Shown here: one piece after another, positions 8,613-20,005 of the stretch
Layout: each line of letters begins with the position of its first letter
How positions within the stretch are numbered: position 1 is the stretch's first letter
Assembly (NCBI GenBank): GCA_040902425.1
Contig: JBBDXI010000075.1
Span: 37,392-101,391, forward strand
From: JBBDXI01 sp040902425
GTDB taxonomy: Bacteria; Planctomycetota; Phycisphaerae; Phycisphaerales; UBA1924
Length of the DNA: 64,000 nt
Direction of reading: 5' to 3'
Notes under the pieces: model-generated
What the model saw: only the letters and a program-made list of their open reading frames with translations
What the model was told of the DNA's origin: nothing
The model's database searches: none
Made by a program: the position numbers and the translations under genes

Positions 8613-9311
8613 CTACTTCGCGAGATCCAGGAACTGCCGCGCCATCTCCGGGCCCTTGCCCTCATCCTCGTGCTTGAAGAAAACGAAGGCCTCGCCCCAG
8701 CCCTGCCCGCGGACGCGCCCCAGCCACGCTTTCAGGTCCGCCTTCGTGTAGTCGGGCATCCGCAGCCGCAGGTACCCCCAGTCGGCCGTCGAGACGAACG
8801 GCACCTCGACGCCCTCCTCGGCCTCGGCGATGCACAGCGCCGCCCCGTGCTCGCGCAGGAGCCCGAAAGTCTCCTCATCCAGCCAGGACTCGTGCCGGAA
8901 CTCGAAGGCCGCCCGACGGCGCCGGGGGAGCAGGGCGAGGAAGTCGCGCAGGCGCGGGAGGTCCTTCTTCAGGTTCGGCGGGAGCTGGAACAGCACCGGG
9001 CCGAGCCGCTGCTGGAGCCCCTCCGCCACCTGGAACAGGTACGACACCGAGTCGCCGGCATCCTTCAGCCGCTGGAAGTGCGTGATCCGCTGCGGGGCCT
9101 TGAGGACAAACCGGAAGTCCTCCGGCACCTCCGCGGCCCAGGCCTCCAGCACCGAGGGCTTGGGCATCCGGTAGAACGAGTTGTTGATCTCGACGGTGCG
9201 GAAGCGCTCGCCGTAGTAGCGGAGGAAGCCCTTGGAGGGCAGGTCCTTGGGGTAGAACGTGCCCTTCCACTCCGGGTACGAATAGCCGCTGGTGCCGACG
9301 TACAGGTTCAT
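8613..9311 (-). CDS. DUF72 family protein
   Basis: Member of the DUF72 (YecE-like) TIM-barrel family of unknown function, 232 residues. The start MNLYVGTSGYSYPEWKG is the family's conserved N-terminus. Other conserved blocks are EINNSFYRMP, FRFVLKAPQRITH, LFQLPPN, FEFRHESW and FFKHEDEGKG. An open stretch upstream of this ATG has no family similarity and was left out. A TATGCT box ends 10 bases before the ATG. It converges on the phosphatase-cytochrome gene and diverges from the GH5 gene with no sign of functional linkage. Confidence 0.9.
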   Translation of the reverse strand: MNLYVGTSGYSYPEWKGTFYPKDLPSKGFLRYYGERFRTVEINNSFYRMPKPSVLEAWAAEVPEDFRFVLKAPQRITHFQRLKDAGDSVSYLFQVAEGLQQRLGPVLFQLPPNLKKDLPRLRDFLALLPRRRRAAFEFRHESWLDEETFGLLREHGAALCIAEAEEGVEVPFVSTADWGYLRLRMPDYTKADLKAWLGRVRGQGWGEAFVFFKHEDEGKGPEMARQFLDLAK

Positions 9312-9321
9312 GTGCGCCCGG

Positions 9322-9327
9322 AGCATA
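9322..9327 (-). promoter_or_regulatory. putative -10 box of the DUF72 gene (TATGCT)
   Basis: TATGCT on the minus strand ends 10 bases before the DUF72 ATG; no ribosome site is seen between them. Confidence 0.35.
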
Positions 9328-9436
9328 CCGGCGACAGGTCGCGCCCGGAAGCGCGAGCCGCCCCATCCGACGCGTCGCTGGACGGCAAGTCCCCCCACGC
9401 CCCACGGGAGGTTGCCGGCCGCGCGTGCGCGCGCGG

Positions 9437-9442
9437 TATCCT
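9437..9442 (+). promoter_or_regulatory. putative -10 box of the GH5 gene (TATCCT)
   Basis: TATCCT ends 6 bases before the ATG. A weak -35 candidate, TTGCCG, lies at 9412-9417 with a long 19-base spacer. Confidence 0.4.
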
Positions 9443-9448
9443 GCACCC

Positions 9449-10627
9449 ATGGACCGCCGCACCTTCGTTGCTACGCTGGGCGCCGCGGCCGCCGCGTGTG
9501 CCGCGCCCGGGGTCGTGGCGGGGCAGGAACCGCCGCCAAGGGGTGGGGTCGCTCCCGGGCGTGTCGGGCGCCTGGCGCGGGGTGTCAACCTCTCGCATTG
9601 GATGTGGTACCCCCACGCGCAGGGCGAGCAGGCCCGGCGGGCCTTTATCCCGCCGGCCGAGCTGGCAGCGCTGGCGGCCGCCGGGTTGACGCACGTCCGC
9701 CTGCCCTTCGAGCCCTCGTGGCTCTGGGACGACGCGACCGGCGCGCTGCGGGCGGCCGAGTGCGCCGAGTATCAGGACGCGGCCCGGCGGTGCCTCGATG
9801 CCGGCCTGGCCGTCGTGGTCGATGCCCACTGGAGCCGGACGCCCTGGATCCGGCCGCGGGGGGCGTCGCACGCCGGGCGGTTTGGGGAACTCGAACGGAT
9901 GTGGCGGGCGCTGGCGGCCCGTCTGGACGCGACCGACCCGGACCGCGTGTTCCTGGAACTGCTCAACGAGCCGCACGACCTGGCCGACGCGGACCACTGG
10001 CACGACGCCCAGCGGCGGATCGCCGCCGCGGTACGTGGGGCCGCCGGTCGGCACACCATCATCGCGACCGGCGCCGAGTACGGCGGCATCGACGGCCTGC
10101 TGAGGCTGGCGCCGCTGGAAGATGGCAGCACGGTCTACTCGTTCCACTTCTACAGCCCGCACAACTTCACCCACCAGGGGGCCACCTGGGGCTTCCCGCC
10201 GTGGAAGGGGATGAAGGATGTGCCGTGGCCTGCGGAGCGCGGCGACCTGGAGCGGCTGGCCGACACGCTGCCGAAGGACTCCCGCGAGGCGCTCCGCTGG
10301 TCGGCGCGCGAGGGCACGACCGACCCGTGGACGCCCGGGGCGCTGCGGGCACAGATCGGGCGCGCCGCGGAGTGGGCGAGGCGGCACAAAGCGGCGGTCT
10401 ACTGCGGCGAGTTCGGCGTCCACGCCGCTCCCGCCCCGCGCGAGAGCCGGCTGCGCTGGCACCGCGAGGTGGGCGCAGCGCTTCAGGAGGCCGGCATCGG
10501 GTGGGCGATGTGGGACGATGTCGGCGGCTTCCGCCTGGCCACCGGGCCGCCGGGCGCTCGCGAACTGGACGCGGAGCTGGGCGCGGCCCTCGGCCTCGAG
10601 CAACGCCCTGTGAGAAAGCCACCTTGA
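9449..10627 (+). CDS. exported glycoside hydrolase, family 5 type
   Basis: A 392-residue secreted hydrolase of the cellulase (GH5) fold that probably cuts beta-linked glucan or mannan. The N-terminus MDRRTFVATLGAAAAACAA looks like a twin-arginine signal with a possible lipid Cys. The acid/base glutamate is E164 in LELLNEPHD and the nucleophile is E311 in YCGEFGVH. Further family blocks are GVNLSHW, HVRLPFE, VVVDAHW and YSFHFYSPHNFTHQG. The exact substrate cannot be told. It is a single gene with a -10-like box just upstream and no carbohydrate-uptake genes nearby. Confidence 0.9.
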   Translation: MDRRTFVATLGAAAAACAAPGVVAGQEPPPRGGVAPGRVGRLARGVNLSHWMWYPHAQGEQARRAFIPPAELAALAAAGLTHVRLPFEPSWLWDDATGALRAAECAEYQDAARRCLDAGLAVVVDAHWSRTPWIRPRGASHAGRFGELERMWRALAARLDATDPDRVFLELLNEPHDLADADHWHDAQRRIAAAVRGAAGRHTIIATGAEYGGIDGLLRLAPLEDGSTVYSFHFYSPHNFTHQGATWGFPPWKGMKDVPWPAERGDLERLADTLPKDSREALRWSAREGTTDPWTPGALRAQIGRAAEWARRHKAAVYCGEFGVHAAPAPRESRLRWHREVGAALQEAGIGWAMWDDVGGFRLATGPPGARELDAELGAALGLEQRPVRKPP

Positions 10628-10672
10628 CGTGATTCGTGAGGCGATGGTGCGCACGAGCGGCGAGCTTGGCTC

Positions 10673-11197
10673 TCAGGTCACCGCTTTCTTCACGAGCGCG
10701 CCGATTTTGGCCTCATCGGCGGCGGTCAGCGCCTTCAGCCCGAAGCCAGTCGGCCACAACCCCCCGGCCCCCTCGTCGAGGTTCGCGGCGTCGCAGAAGG
10801 CGAACGATGCGTACCTCGTCTTGAACTTCGTCGCGGACTGGAAGAAGCAGACGACCTTGCCGTGCCTGTTGGCGTACGCCGGCATCCCGTACCAGAGTTT
10901 CGGCGACAGGGCGGGCGCATTGGCCCTGACGATCGCATGGATCCGCTGGCCCAGGGTGCGATCCGGCTGCGGCATCTCGGCGAGCTTCGCGAGCACAGCG
11001 CGTTCCCCGTCCGCCGTGTTCTTGCCGGCGCGAGCCTCCGCCTTCAGCTCCCGGGCGCGCTCCTTCATCGCGGCTCGTTCCGCGTCCGTGAATCCCTGGG
11101 ACTTCGTGCCGACCCGCTCGGCGGCGGGACCGGCGGCCGCCTTGGGGGAGGCGGGGTGGGCGCCCCTCGTTGACCTGCTGGACGTCCGCTTGGCCAT
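10673..11197 (-). CDS. DUF1801 domain protein
   Basis: A 174-residue soluble protein with a basic, Ala-rich N-terminal third ([12 protein letters not shown]), then a DUF1801/YdhG-like domain: [33 protein letters not shown] and [12 protein letters not shown]. Such proteins have a small alpha/beta fold and no proven role. The ATG at 11197 was chosen because the open stretch further upstream runs through a hairpin and a tRNA gene. It is the first gene after tRNA-Pro(CGG) on the same strand, so read-through transcription is possible. Confidence 0.8.
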   Translation of the reverse strand: MAKRTSSRSTRGAHPASPKAAAGPAAERVGTKSQGFTDAERAAMKERARELKAEARAGKNTADGERAVLAKLAEMPQPDRTLGQRIHAIVRANAPALSPKLWYGMPAYANRHGKVVCFFQSATKFKTRYASFAFCDAANLDEGAGGLWPTGFGLKALTAADEAKIGALVKKAVT

Positions 11198-11241
11198 GGC
11201 GTTCACTGCCGCGTGGATGACGTAGGTCTCGTCCCTGCAAC

Positions 11242-11279
11242 GATCAAGCCCTTCGACGTGCTCGTCGAAGGGCTTGATC
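11242..11279. terminator. long perfect hairpin downstream of tRNA-Pro(CGG)
   Basis: Two 16-base arms (11242-11257 and 11264-11279) are exact inverted repeats around a 6-base loop. On the minus strand it starts about 11 bases after the tRNA 3' end, so it can end or process the tRNA transcript. No T-run follows on either strand. The same arm sequence flanks the tRNA-Pro at 19573-19646, where a T-run is present. Confidence 0.55.
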
Positions 11280-11289
11280 TCTCGAAAAG

Positions 11290-11363
11290 TCGGGGTGATA
11301 GGATTTGAACCTACGACCTTCTCGTCCCGAACGAGACGCGCTACCAAGCTGCGCTACACCCCG
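11290..11363 (-). tRNA. tRNA-Pro, anticodon CGG
   Basis: A 74-base cloverleaf: acceptor CGGGGTG pairs with CACCCCG, the D-arm is GCGCAGCTTGGTAGCGC, the anticodon loop is TTCGGGA (anticodon CGG, reading CCG), and the T-arm is GTAGGTTCAAATCCTAT. The discriminator base is A and no CCA is encoded. The body outside the anticodon arm is nearly identical to the two tRNA-Pro(GGG) genes in this window. Confidence 0.93.
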
Positions 11364-11373
11364 GAAGGACCGC

Positions 11374-11400
11374 ATGATAGGCCGTGCCCCGGGAGGGCAA
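11374..11400 (-). promoter_or_regulatory. putative promoter of tRNA-Pro(CGG)
   Basis: TATCAT (11374-11379) lies 10 bases before the tRNA 5' end, with TTGCCC (11395-11400) as a possible -35 box. The 15-base spacer is short, so the -35 assignment is weak. Confidence 0.35.
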
Positions 11401-11445
11401 CGGCCCTTGCTTGATCGGGCAGGCGGCCGGCGGCGTTGAGGCCCC

Positions 11446-12294
11446 TTACTTCTCGTACCGCGGCGCGGTGCCCGCCCAGACGTTGTCCGCGTTGAAATCG
11501 TTCACCGCCACGTAGTTGCTATCGTGTTCGTACCCGGCCTTGCCGTCAGGGCCGATGGAGTAGAAATAGGGGCGGTTCGTCGCCGGAAACCCCGCGTCCG
11601 CGTCCGGCGACGGAGAGCCGACCGGCACCTTCCCCGTCCGCCGGATCGACGTGATCCCGTACTGGGTCCCCGGTGGGGCATCCCCGGCGAGCTGCGAGAC
11701 CGGCAGGTACAGCAGCGGGTTGCTCCCCTGCGGGAAAATCCCCTTGAACGCCGGGTGCACGTACCGGATCGGTTGGCCCCACCCGTCGAACACCGTCAGC
11801 AGCTCGGGCTGGAGGGCCCAGTTCCGTGCGCCCGAGACGAAGTCCGGGTGGTGCTTGCGCAGGTACTTTGGATCGATGCCGGACAGCATCGACGAGCCGC
11901 CCTCCGTCTCGTAGAGCTGCGTGAGGTACAGCCCCACGCTGTTGATCATCTGGTTCGTGCCGTCCGGGCCCGGCTGGCCATTGCGCGCGTCGGCGACCGG
12001 CTGGATGTACTTCGTCTGGCCCGGGTTCGTGGGGTTCGCCGGGTCGGGATCGACGACGTAGGGCGGCGGGATCCGCTCCTGCGAGCTCACGTAGCTGGAG
12101 AGCGACGTGTCGAGGGCCTTGATGATCCCCTCGGTCACCCGCTGCTTGCCTGAGCTGGTCACCCGCACCCCGACCACGACGGCCGCGGCCAGCAGGATCG
12201 AGATGATCCCGACGACGATCAGCAGCTCGATGAGGGTGAAGGCGGGGCGTGACGGACGGGCCGGGCAAGGGCTGCGGGCGGGGTGAGCGGGCAT
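11446..12294 (-). CDS. type II secretion pseudopilin-like protein
   Basis: A 282-residue protein with a prepilin signal: a positively charged leader, then FTLIELLIVVGIISILLA with the invariant Glu at mature position 5 (E23). It would be cut and methylated by prepilin peptidase. The rest is a long globular domain rich in Pro, Gly and Asn with FDGWGQPIRY and YFYSIGPDGKAGYEHDSN, the style of planctomycete pseudopilins related to GspG. The residue before the cleavage site is Ala instead of the usual Gly. No other secretion gene is beside it, as is common for the many orphan pseudopilins of this phylum. The start at 12294 gives a short leader; a longer one is possible. Confidence 0.85.
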   Translation of the reverse strand: MPAHPARSPCPARPSRPAFTLIELLIVVGIISILLAAAVVVGVRVTSSGKQRVTEGIIKALDTSLSSYVSSQERIPPPYVVDPDPANPTNPGQTKYIQPVADARNGQPGPDGTNQMINSVGLYLTQLYETEGGSSMLSGIDPKYLRKHHPDFVSGARNWALQPELLTVFDGWGQPIRYVHPAFKGIFPQGSNPLLYLPVSQLAGDAPPGTQYGITSIRRTGKVPVGSPSPDADAGFPATNRPYFYSIGPDGKAGYEHDSNYVAVNDFNADNVWAGTAPRYEK

Positions 12295-12411
12295 CGTGGG
12301 GCACTCCGCGGAGGGTTTGGCGCGCAGAGGCGCCGCCTGAGCATACCGCCCGCGCCGGCTCACCGTGTCCATACGCGGCCGGCCCTCATCTGATCCCGGC
12401 CTCTGGAAGGC

Positions 12412-16401
<3,990 letters not shown>

Positions 16402-16565
16402 GGGTGGACGGTCCTGACGCGGGCCGGGGGCGAACCGGGTCGCCATCCTGCCGCGCGCGGAAAGGAATGCCTGTCTGTCCGGCGGGGCTGACGCACGCGC
16501 CGGGTGCCTTGTCGATGGGATGACGGTATTGGGCGCCCCGGCGGAAGGGGGCGCAGGCGGCTCGC

Positions 16566-16940
16566 TCAGGCCCGGCGCGAAGGCGGCGGGAGATCGAGCA
16601 GCGCCAACGCGATTCGGGCGATGGGCGCAGCCAGCGGCGCGGCCTCTGTGGGCGCCGCCTCGATCCGGATGGCCGACGGCGCCACGGCCACCCAGGCGGG
16701 CTGGAGAACCGGCTTCTGCGGCTCGCCCACCAGCTCCCGGACGGCCCGCGCGAGCGACGCGGCGAACTGTCGCGGTGCCAGGCGGTCGCGATGGGCGGCC
16801 TCGGATCGGGCGCCGAGGGCGGCCGTCTCCGCACCGCTCAGCGATGCCCCCAGGAGCACACCCACCACCAGGAGCGCCGAAAGGCCGGCGATCGTGGCGC
16901 GGGGCGGGCGGGCGGCGGGCTTTACGGGGGTGTCTGGCAC
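16566..16940 (-). CDS. small membrane-anchored protein of unknown function
   Basis: An open frame of 124 residues from a GTG start. It has a short basic N-terminus, one hydrophobic segment (IAGLSALLVVGVLLGASL) and an Ala/Glu/Arg-rich outside part ending PPPSRRA. It resembles no family I know. It precedes secA on the same strand with a 164-base gap, in which a weak secA promoter could lie. Base use matches its neighbours, and the frame has a plausible membrane signal, but the gene call is uncertain. Confidence 0.45.
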   Translation of the reverse strand: MPDTPVKPAARPPRATIAGLSALLVVGVLLGASLSGAETAALGARSEAAHRDRLAPRQFAASLARAVRELVGEPQKPVLQPAWVAVAPSAIRIEAAPTEAAPLAAPIARIALALLDLPPPSRRA

Positions 16941-17120
16941 GGGTTCTCGCGGATAAGTATCGGCCCTGCCGGGGCCTGAAGCAAGGATCGCCCCGCCGCG
17001 GGGCTCGGAGGGGCTTGATGGGCATTTCTGGGGGCGGCTTTCCGGCGCGGCCGATATCGGACGACGCCGCCCGGGGGCTTCACCACCCCGGGTGAGCCAA
17101 ATCGACTCATGCCGTGCGGC

Positions 17121-17126
17121 TATTCT
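17121..17126 (+). promoter_or_regulatory. putative -10 box of the TSCPD gene (TATTCT)
   Basis: TATTCT ends 8 bases before the ATG at 17135, with no ribosome site between. Confidence 0.35.
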
Positions 17127-17134
17127 GCACGGCT

Positions 17135-17551
17135 ATGCCCGAGGACACTCCAGAGGACGCCCCGATGGTTGCGTGCCGCCAATCGCTCCCGACCACCCGC
17201 GAGTCAGTCACCCACAAGTTCTCGATCAACCGCCACGAGGGCTACCTGACGGTCGGCCTCTACCCGGACGGCAAGCCGGGGGAGATCTTCATCAAGATGT
17301 CGAAGGAAGGCTCGACGATGTCGGGGATGTGCCAGGCCTTCTGCCGGGCCTTCAGCCTCGCCCTGCAGTTCGGGCTCTCGATCGAGGAGGCGGTGGTGCG
17401 GTTCCAGGGGATGCGGTTCGAGCCGATGGGGGCGACCAGCAACCCCGACATCCCCGAGTGCAACAGCATCGTGGACTACGTGGCGCGGTACCTGCGGCTG
17501 CACTACGGGGCGAGGTGCGAAGCCGTGTCGCGACCCGCGGACCTGGAGTAG
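17135..17551 (+). CDS. free-standing TSCPD (NrdJ C-terminal) domain protein
   Basis: A 138-residue protein that matches only the last domain of B12-dependent (class II) ribonucleotide reductase: THKFSINRHEGYLTVGLY, PGEIFIKMSKEGSTMSG, FSLALQFGLS, FEPMGATSNPDIPEC and SIVDYVARYL. No catalytic barrel is encoded, so it cannot reduce nucleotides alone. In full-length NrdJ this region sits behind the barrel and may help oligomerise it or deliver electrons. Cysteines are present (MCQAFC, PEC), so a redox or regulatory partner role for a separate NrdJ is possible but unproven. It lies between the secA group and an HMA lipoprotein. Confidence 0.8.
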   Translation: MPEDTPEDAPMVACRQSLPTTRESVTHKFSINRHEGYLTVGLYPDGKPGEIFIKMSKEGSTMSGMCQAFCRAFSLALQFGLSIEEAVVRFQGMRFEPMGATSNPDIPECNSIVDYVARYLRLHYGARCEAVSRPADLE

Positions 17552-17610
17552 AGGGGCGGCGTGCGGCTAGACTTGGCTCCGCGTCCCGCGGGCCGCCCGG
17601 AGGAGCCACC

Positions 17611-17964
17611 ATGCCAGTTCGCGCGTCGATCATCGCTCTCGCCGCCGCGTGCATCGCGGGCGCATCCGCCTGCACCTCGACCCGGACCGCCGACACGGTC
17701 ACGTTCAAGGTCGGCGGGATGGCCTGCCCCAACTGCGCCAAGCACATCGCGGAGGAGCTGGAGGAGATCCCCGGCGTCCGCAGCGCCTCGATCGACTTCG
17801 ACTCCGCCACCGCCCGCGTGCAACTGGACCCGCAGCGCCCCGCCAGCCGCGAGTCGCTGGATGCGGCGGTCGCCAAGTGGCGGAAGGAGCACTTCGCGGC
17901 GAAGGAAGACCCGGAGTGCCTCGACCCCACGAAGCGCGAAGAACTGCGGCGGGTGGGGCGGTGA
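17611..17964 (+). CDS. lipoprotein with heavy-metal-associated (HMA) domain
   Basis: A 117-residue exported metal-binding protein. The signal peptide ends in AGASAC (lipid Cys at 21). The HMA fold follows, with GGMACPNCAKH carrying the CxxC copper/mercury site, then EEIPGVRSASIDFDSATARVQ. The last 35 residues (RKEHFAAKEDPECLD) are charged and outside the domain. A GGAGGAG ribosome site precedes the ATG, and TAGACT at 17568 is a likely -10 box. HMA domains are usually cytosolic chaperones or parts of P-type ATPases, so a surface lipoprotein form suggests periplasmic metal trapping or hand-over. Its 3' part shares a 25-base block with the region before the second tRNA-Pro(GGG). Confidence 0.88.
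   Translation: MPVRASIIALAAACIAGASACTSTRTADTVTFKVGGMACPNCAKHIAEELEEIPGVRSASIDFDSATARVQLDPQRPASRESLDAAVAKWRKEHFAAKEDPECLDPTKREELRRVGR
17829..17853 (+). repeat. 25-base block shared with 19431-19455 (copy 1)
   Basis: Lies inside the HMA gene, 143 bases before tRNA-Pro(GGG) copy 1. It matches 19431-19455 at 24 of 25 bases. Together with the repeated tRNA this marks two related segments about 1.6 kb apart. Confidence 0.6.
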
Positions 17965-17996
17965 GCAGATCAGCGCCGACGGCGCCCGGCCGGCAC

Positions 17997-18070
17997 CGGG
18001 GTGTAGCGCAGCTTGGTAGCGCGTTTGACTGGGGGTCAAAGGGTCGCAGGTTCAAATCCTATCACCCCGA
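17997..18070 (+). tRNA. tRNA-Pro, anticodon GGG, copy 1
   Basis: A 74-base cloverleaf: acceptor CGGGGTG/CACCCCG, anticodon stem TTTGA/TCAAA with loop CTGGGGG (anticodon GGG, reading CCC and CCU), and T-arm GCAGGTTCAAATCCTAT. The last two T-stem bases are mismatched or wobble relative to copy 2, which has CCTGT. Discriminator A; no CCA encoded. It begins 32 bases after the HMA gene, so the two may be co-transcribed. No T-run hairpin follows. Confidence 0.9.
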
Positions 18071-18252
18071 TTGGCAACAGCTCTCTTGGAAACTCGAAGC
18101 TCGGTGATGGTGAGTTGTCCCACGCGAGGCAGGTTCCGCGATCAGCTTTCGTCGCGTGGGTTCACCTACCGCAGCATCTTGCTGCGGTCGGCGGCGCGGT
18201 CATCGGCACGCACGAACGGACGCAAGCCCGCCGGCGCGTTGGGGACCGTCCG

Positions 18253-19278
18253 TTACGACACCGCAATGTTGGCCATGTGAGCATGCAGGGCTCGGAGCAT
18301 GCCGTCGGCGTCCTGCACGCGGAGCCCGACGCTCTGTACGGTCGTCGTGACGCCGAAGAAGCGTTGAGCGGTGATAGGCTCGCGGAAAGCGACCAGAATA
18401 TTGGGAGAATCGGGCGAGGCCATATTCAAGTGACCCGGTACGCAACGCCCTTGGTCGCGCCAATCCGTTGATTGCACCCGCTCGATGAGAGCCAGCGGCG
18501 CACGCAGCGAGCAGCGCAGCCCCACGCGGATCACGACTTCTTCGCGCGTCACGAGCGTCGGCCGCATCGCCATGGCCCGGTAGTCTCCGAGCACCCATAG
18601 CATCGTATATGCACTCAGCGCCGTCAGAATCCAGGCCGCGAGCACGCTCCATCTCGAGACCAGCATGTGCATCCCCACCGTCTCAAGCGCGACGATCGGT
18701 ACGAGCACCGCGATTACTGTCGCCGCCCGCGCCGGCGCGAACCCGGATGCGCCCTCCGGCACCTGTGGACGGCGGCCCCACGACGCCAGAGCGTAATAGA
18801 ACACCGCGAACTCGGACGCGATCAGGCGGGCCGCGAAGGGACTTCCCAGCGCGTCCTGCAGCGCGGCGGACGCGGCCTCGATCGGATCGCCCGCACGTGA
18901 TGCACAGCCTAGGGCGAGCACCGCGCGCACTTTGTACACGAGGTACGCGAGCAGCCCGACTTCCGCCGGGATGATGAGGTACCGTGCCCACGCGAGAACC
19001 CCGGCGTGCCCTGCGGGAACGATGGCGGACGCGGCGAGGATGCACAGCGCAACGATTGGGATCAGCGTCCGAGCGTGCCCGAGGCGGTGTCGCACTACCA
19101 AGGCCCAGTACGCCGCCGGGATAATCAACGCCACGTCGAGCGCCACCGCGATGCTCAGGGTACCCGGGCTGGTCTGAAAGGCCGACGACGCCGCGATGGC
19201 CCATGAAGCCATCAGCACAGCGGCGGCTAGCGTCAAGAACACCCACCCAGGCGATCGTGGCAGTCGGGAGACGAGCAT
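18253..19278 (-). CDS. polytopic membrane protein of unknown family
   Basis: A 341-residue protein with about six to seven hydrophobic helices in its first 230 residues (for example WVFLTLAAAVLMASWAIAA, VALDVALIIPAAYWALVV, LIPIVALCILAASAIV, ATVIAVLVPIVALETVG) and a soluble C-terminus of about 110 residues. It also has MLWVLGDYRAMAMRPTLVT and a domain that reads like a short beta-rich PH-type fold (VVIRVGLRCSLRAPLALIERV). I do not recognise a family. Its DNA is less GC-rich in third positions than its neighbours and it lies alone between two tRNA-Pro(GGG) genes, which fits an acquired segment. An AGGGGA site precedes the ATG. Confidence 0.75.
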   Translation of the reverse strand: MLVSRLPRSPGWVFLTLAAAVLMASWAIAASSAFQTSPGTLSIAVALDVALIIPAAYWALVVRHRLGHARTLIPIVALCILAASAIVPAGHAGVLAWARYLIIPAEVGLLAYLVYKVRAVLALGCASRAGDPIEAASAALQDALGSPFAARLIASEFAVFYYALASWGRRPQVPEGASGFAPARAATVIAVLVPIVALETVGMHMLVSRWSVLAAWILTALSAYTMLWVLGDYRAMAMRPTLVTREEVVIRVGLRCSLRAPLALIERVQSTDWRDQGRCVPGHLNMASPDSPNILVAFREPITAQRFFGVTTTVQSVGLRVQDADGMLRALHAHMANIAVS

Positions 19279-19430
19279 GACGATTTCCCCTCGAAGGGAA
19301 CCAAAGGTGATCGTACGTTCACCGCGGCACCTGGCCGGGCTCTCCTGCCGCCGTCCCCGCGGTGGGCGGCATGGTACTTCGTCAGGATCTACCGCACGCG
19401 CCGGCCGCCTTCGCTGAGTTCAAACCCAGT

Positions 19431-19455
19431 CCCGCAGCGTCCCGCCAGCCGCGAG
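19431..19455 (+). repeat. 25-base block shared with 17829-17853 (copy 2)
   Basis: Non-coding copy of a block from the HMA gene, one mismatch, 117 bases before tRNA-Pro(GGG) copy 2. It looks like the remnant of a duplication that included the HMA gene end and the tRNA. Confidence 0.6.
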
Positions 19456-19572
19456 GTGAGGCCTCCGCAGGGAGGGCGAGGCCGACCAGGGGCGGGGATA
19501 GCGGGTTCACGCGGGCGGAACGGCGGGTCGTCCCTGCGGGCCGAGTCGGCAGCGCCTACCCTCCCCCGACAC

Positions 19573-19647
<75 letters not shown>

Positions 19648-19659
19648 TTTCGAGAGATC

Positions 19660-19692
19660 AAGCCCTTCGACGAGCGAGTCGAAGGGTTTTTT
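19660..19692 (+). terminator. intrinsic terminator of tRNA-Pro(GGG) copy 2
   Basis: CCCTTCGAC (19663-19671) and GTCGAAGGG (19678-19686) form a 9-pair stem, extendable by three pairs, with loop GAGCGA and six T residues (19687-19692). The bases from the tRNA end into the first arm match those after tRNA-Pro(CGG) near 11289. Confidence 0.85.
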
Positions 19693-20005
19693 CAATTGTG
19701 GGCGCTGCCGATGCCTCTGGTGTTGGGCCGCCCTCAGGCGATTGAGTGTCGGTGGTGCTGATGCACGCGCTTCGCGTGCTCATGCGACGTTCACGGGTTC
19801 ACGGCCCGCAAAGAGCAGGCTCCCAAGCCCGAATCCCCTGGGCAGAAGGCTCTTTGGCGTACGTCCCCCCGATTGGTCGGTCGGCGTTCTGTCTGGGGGC
19901 CTGATCCGAGCACGAGGACATCGTCAAAGCGGGCATATTCGGGGCCGCGGGCTTTTTCATTTTTCACGGCTACCCTTCACGCCCTTCGTGAGGAGCCCCA
20001 CCCCG
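19693..20005. other. leader region before the phosphohexomutase gene, no gene seen
   Basis: No convincing coding frame. It holds a short inverted repeat (GCACGCGCTTCGCGTGC near 19763) and a less GC-rich stretch near 19915-19975 that could carry the promoter of the downstream gene. TACCCT near 19971 and an AGGAG site near 19991 are the only signals I would name, both weakly. Confidence 0.4.

Noticed and set aside
18013..18471. Open frames starting in the tRNA-Pro genes (MVARLTGGQ...)
   Set aside because: They translate the tRNA sequence itself and continue into non-coding DNA. The same false start occurs at all three tRNA-Pro genes.
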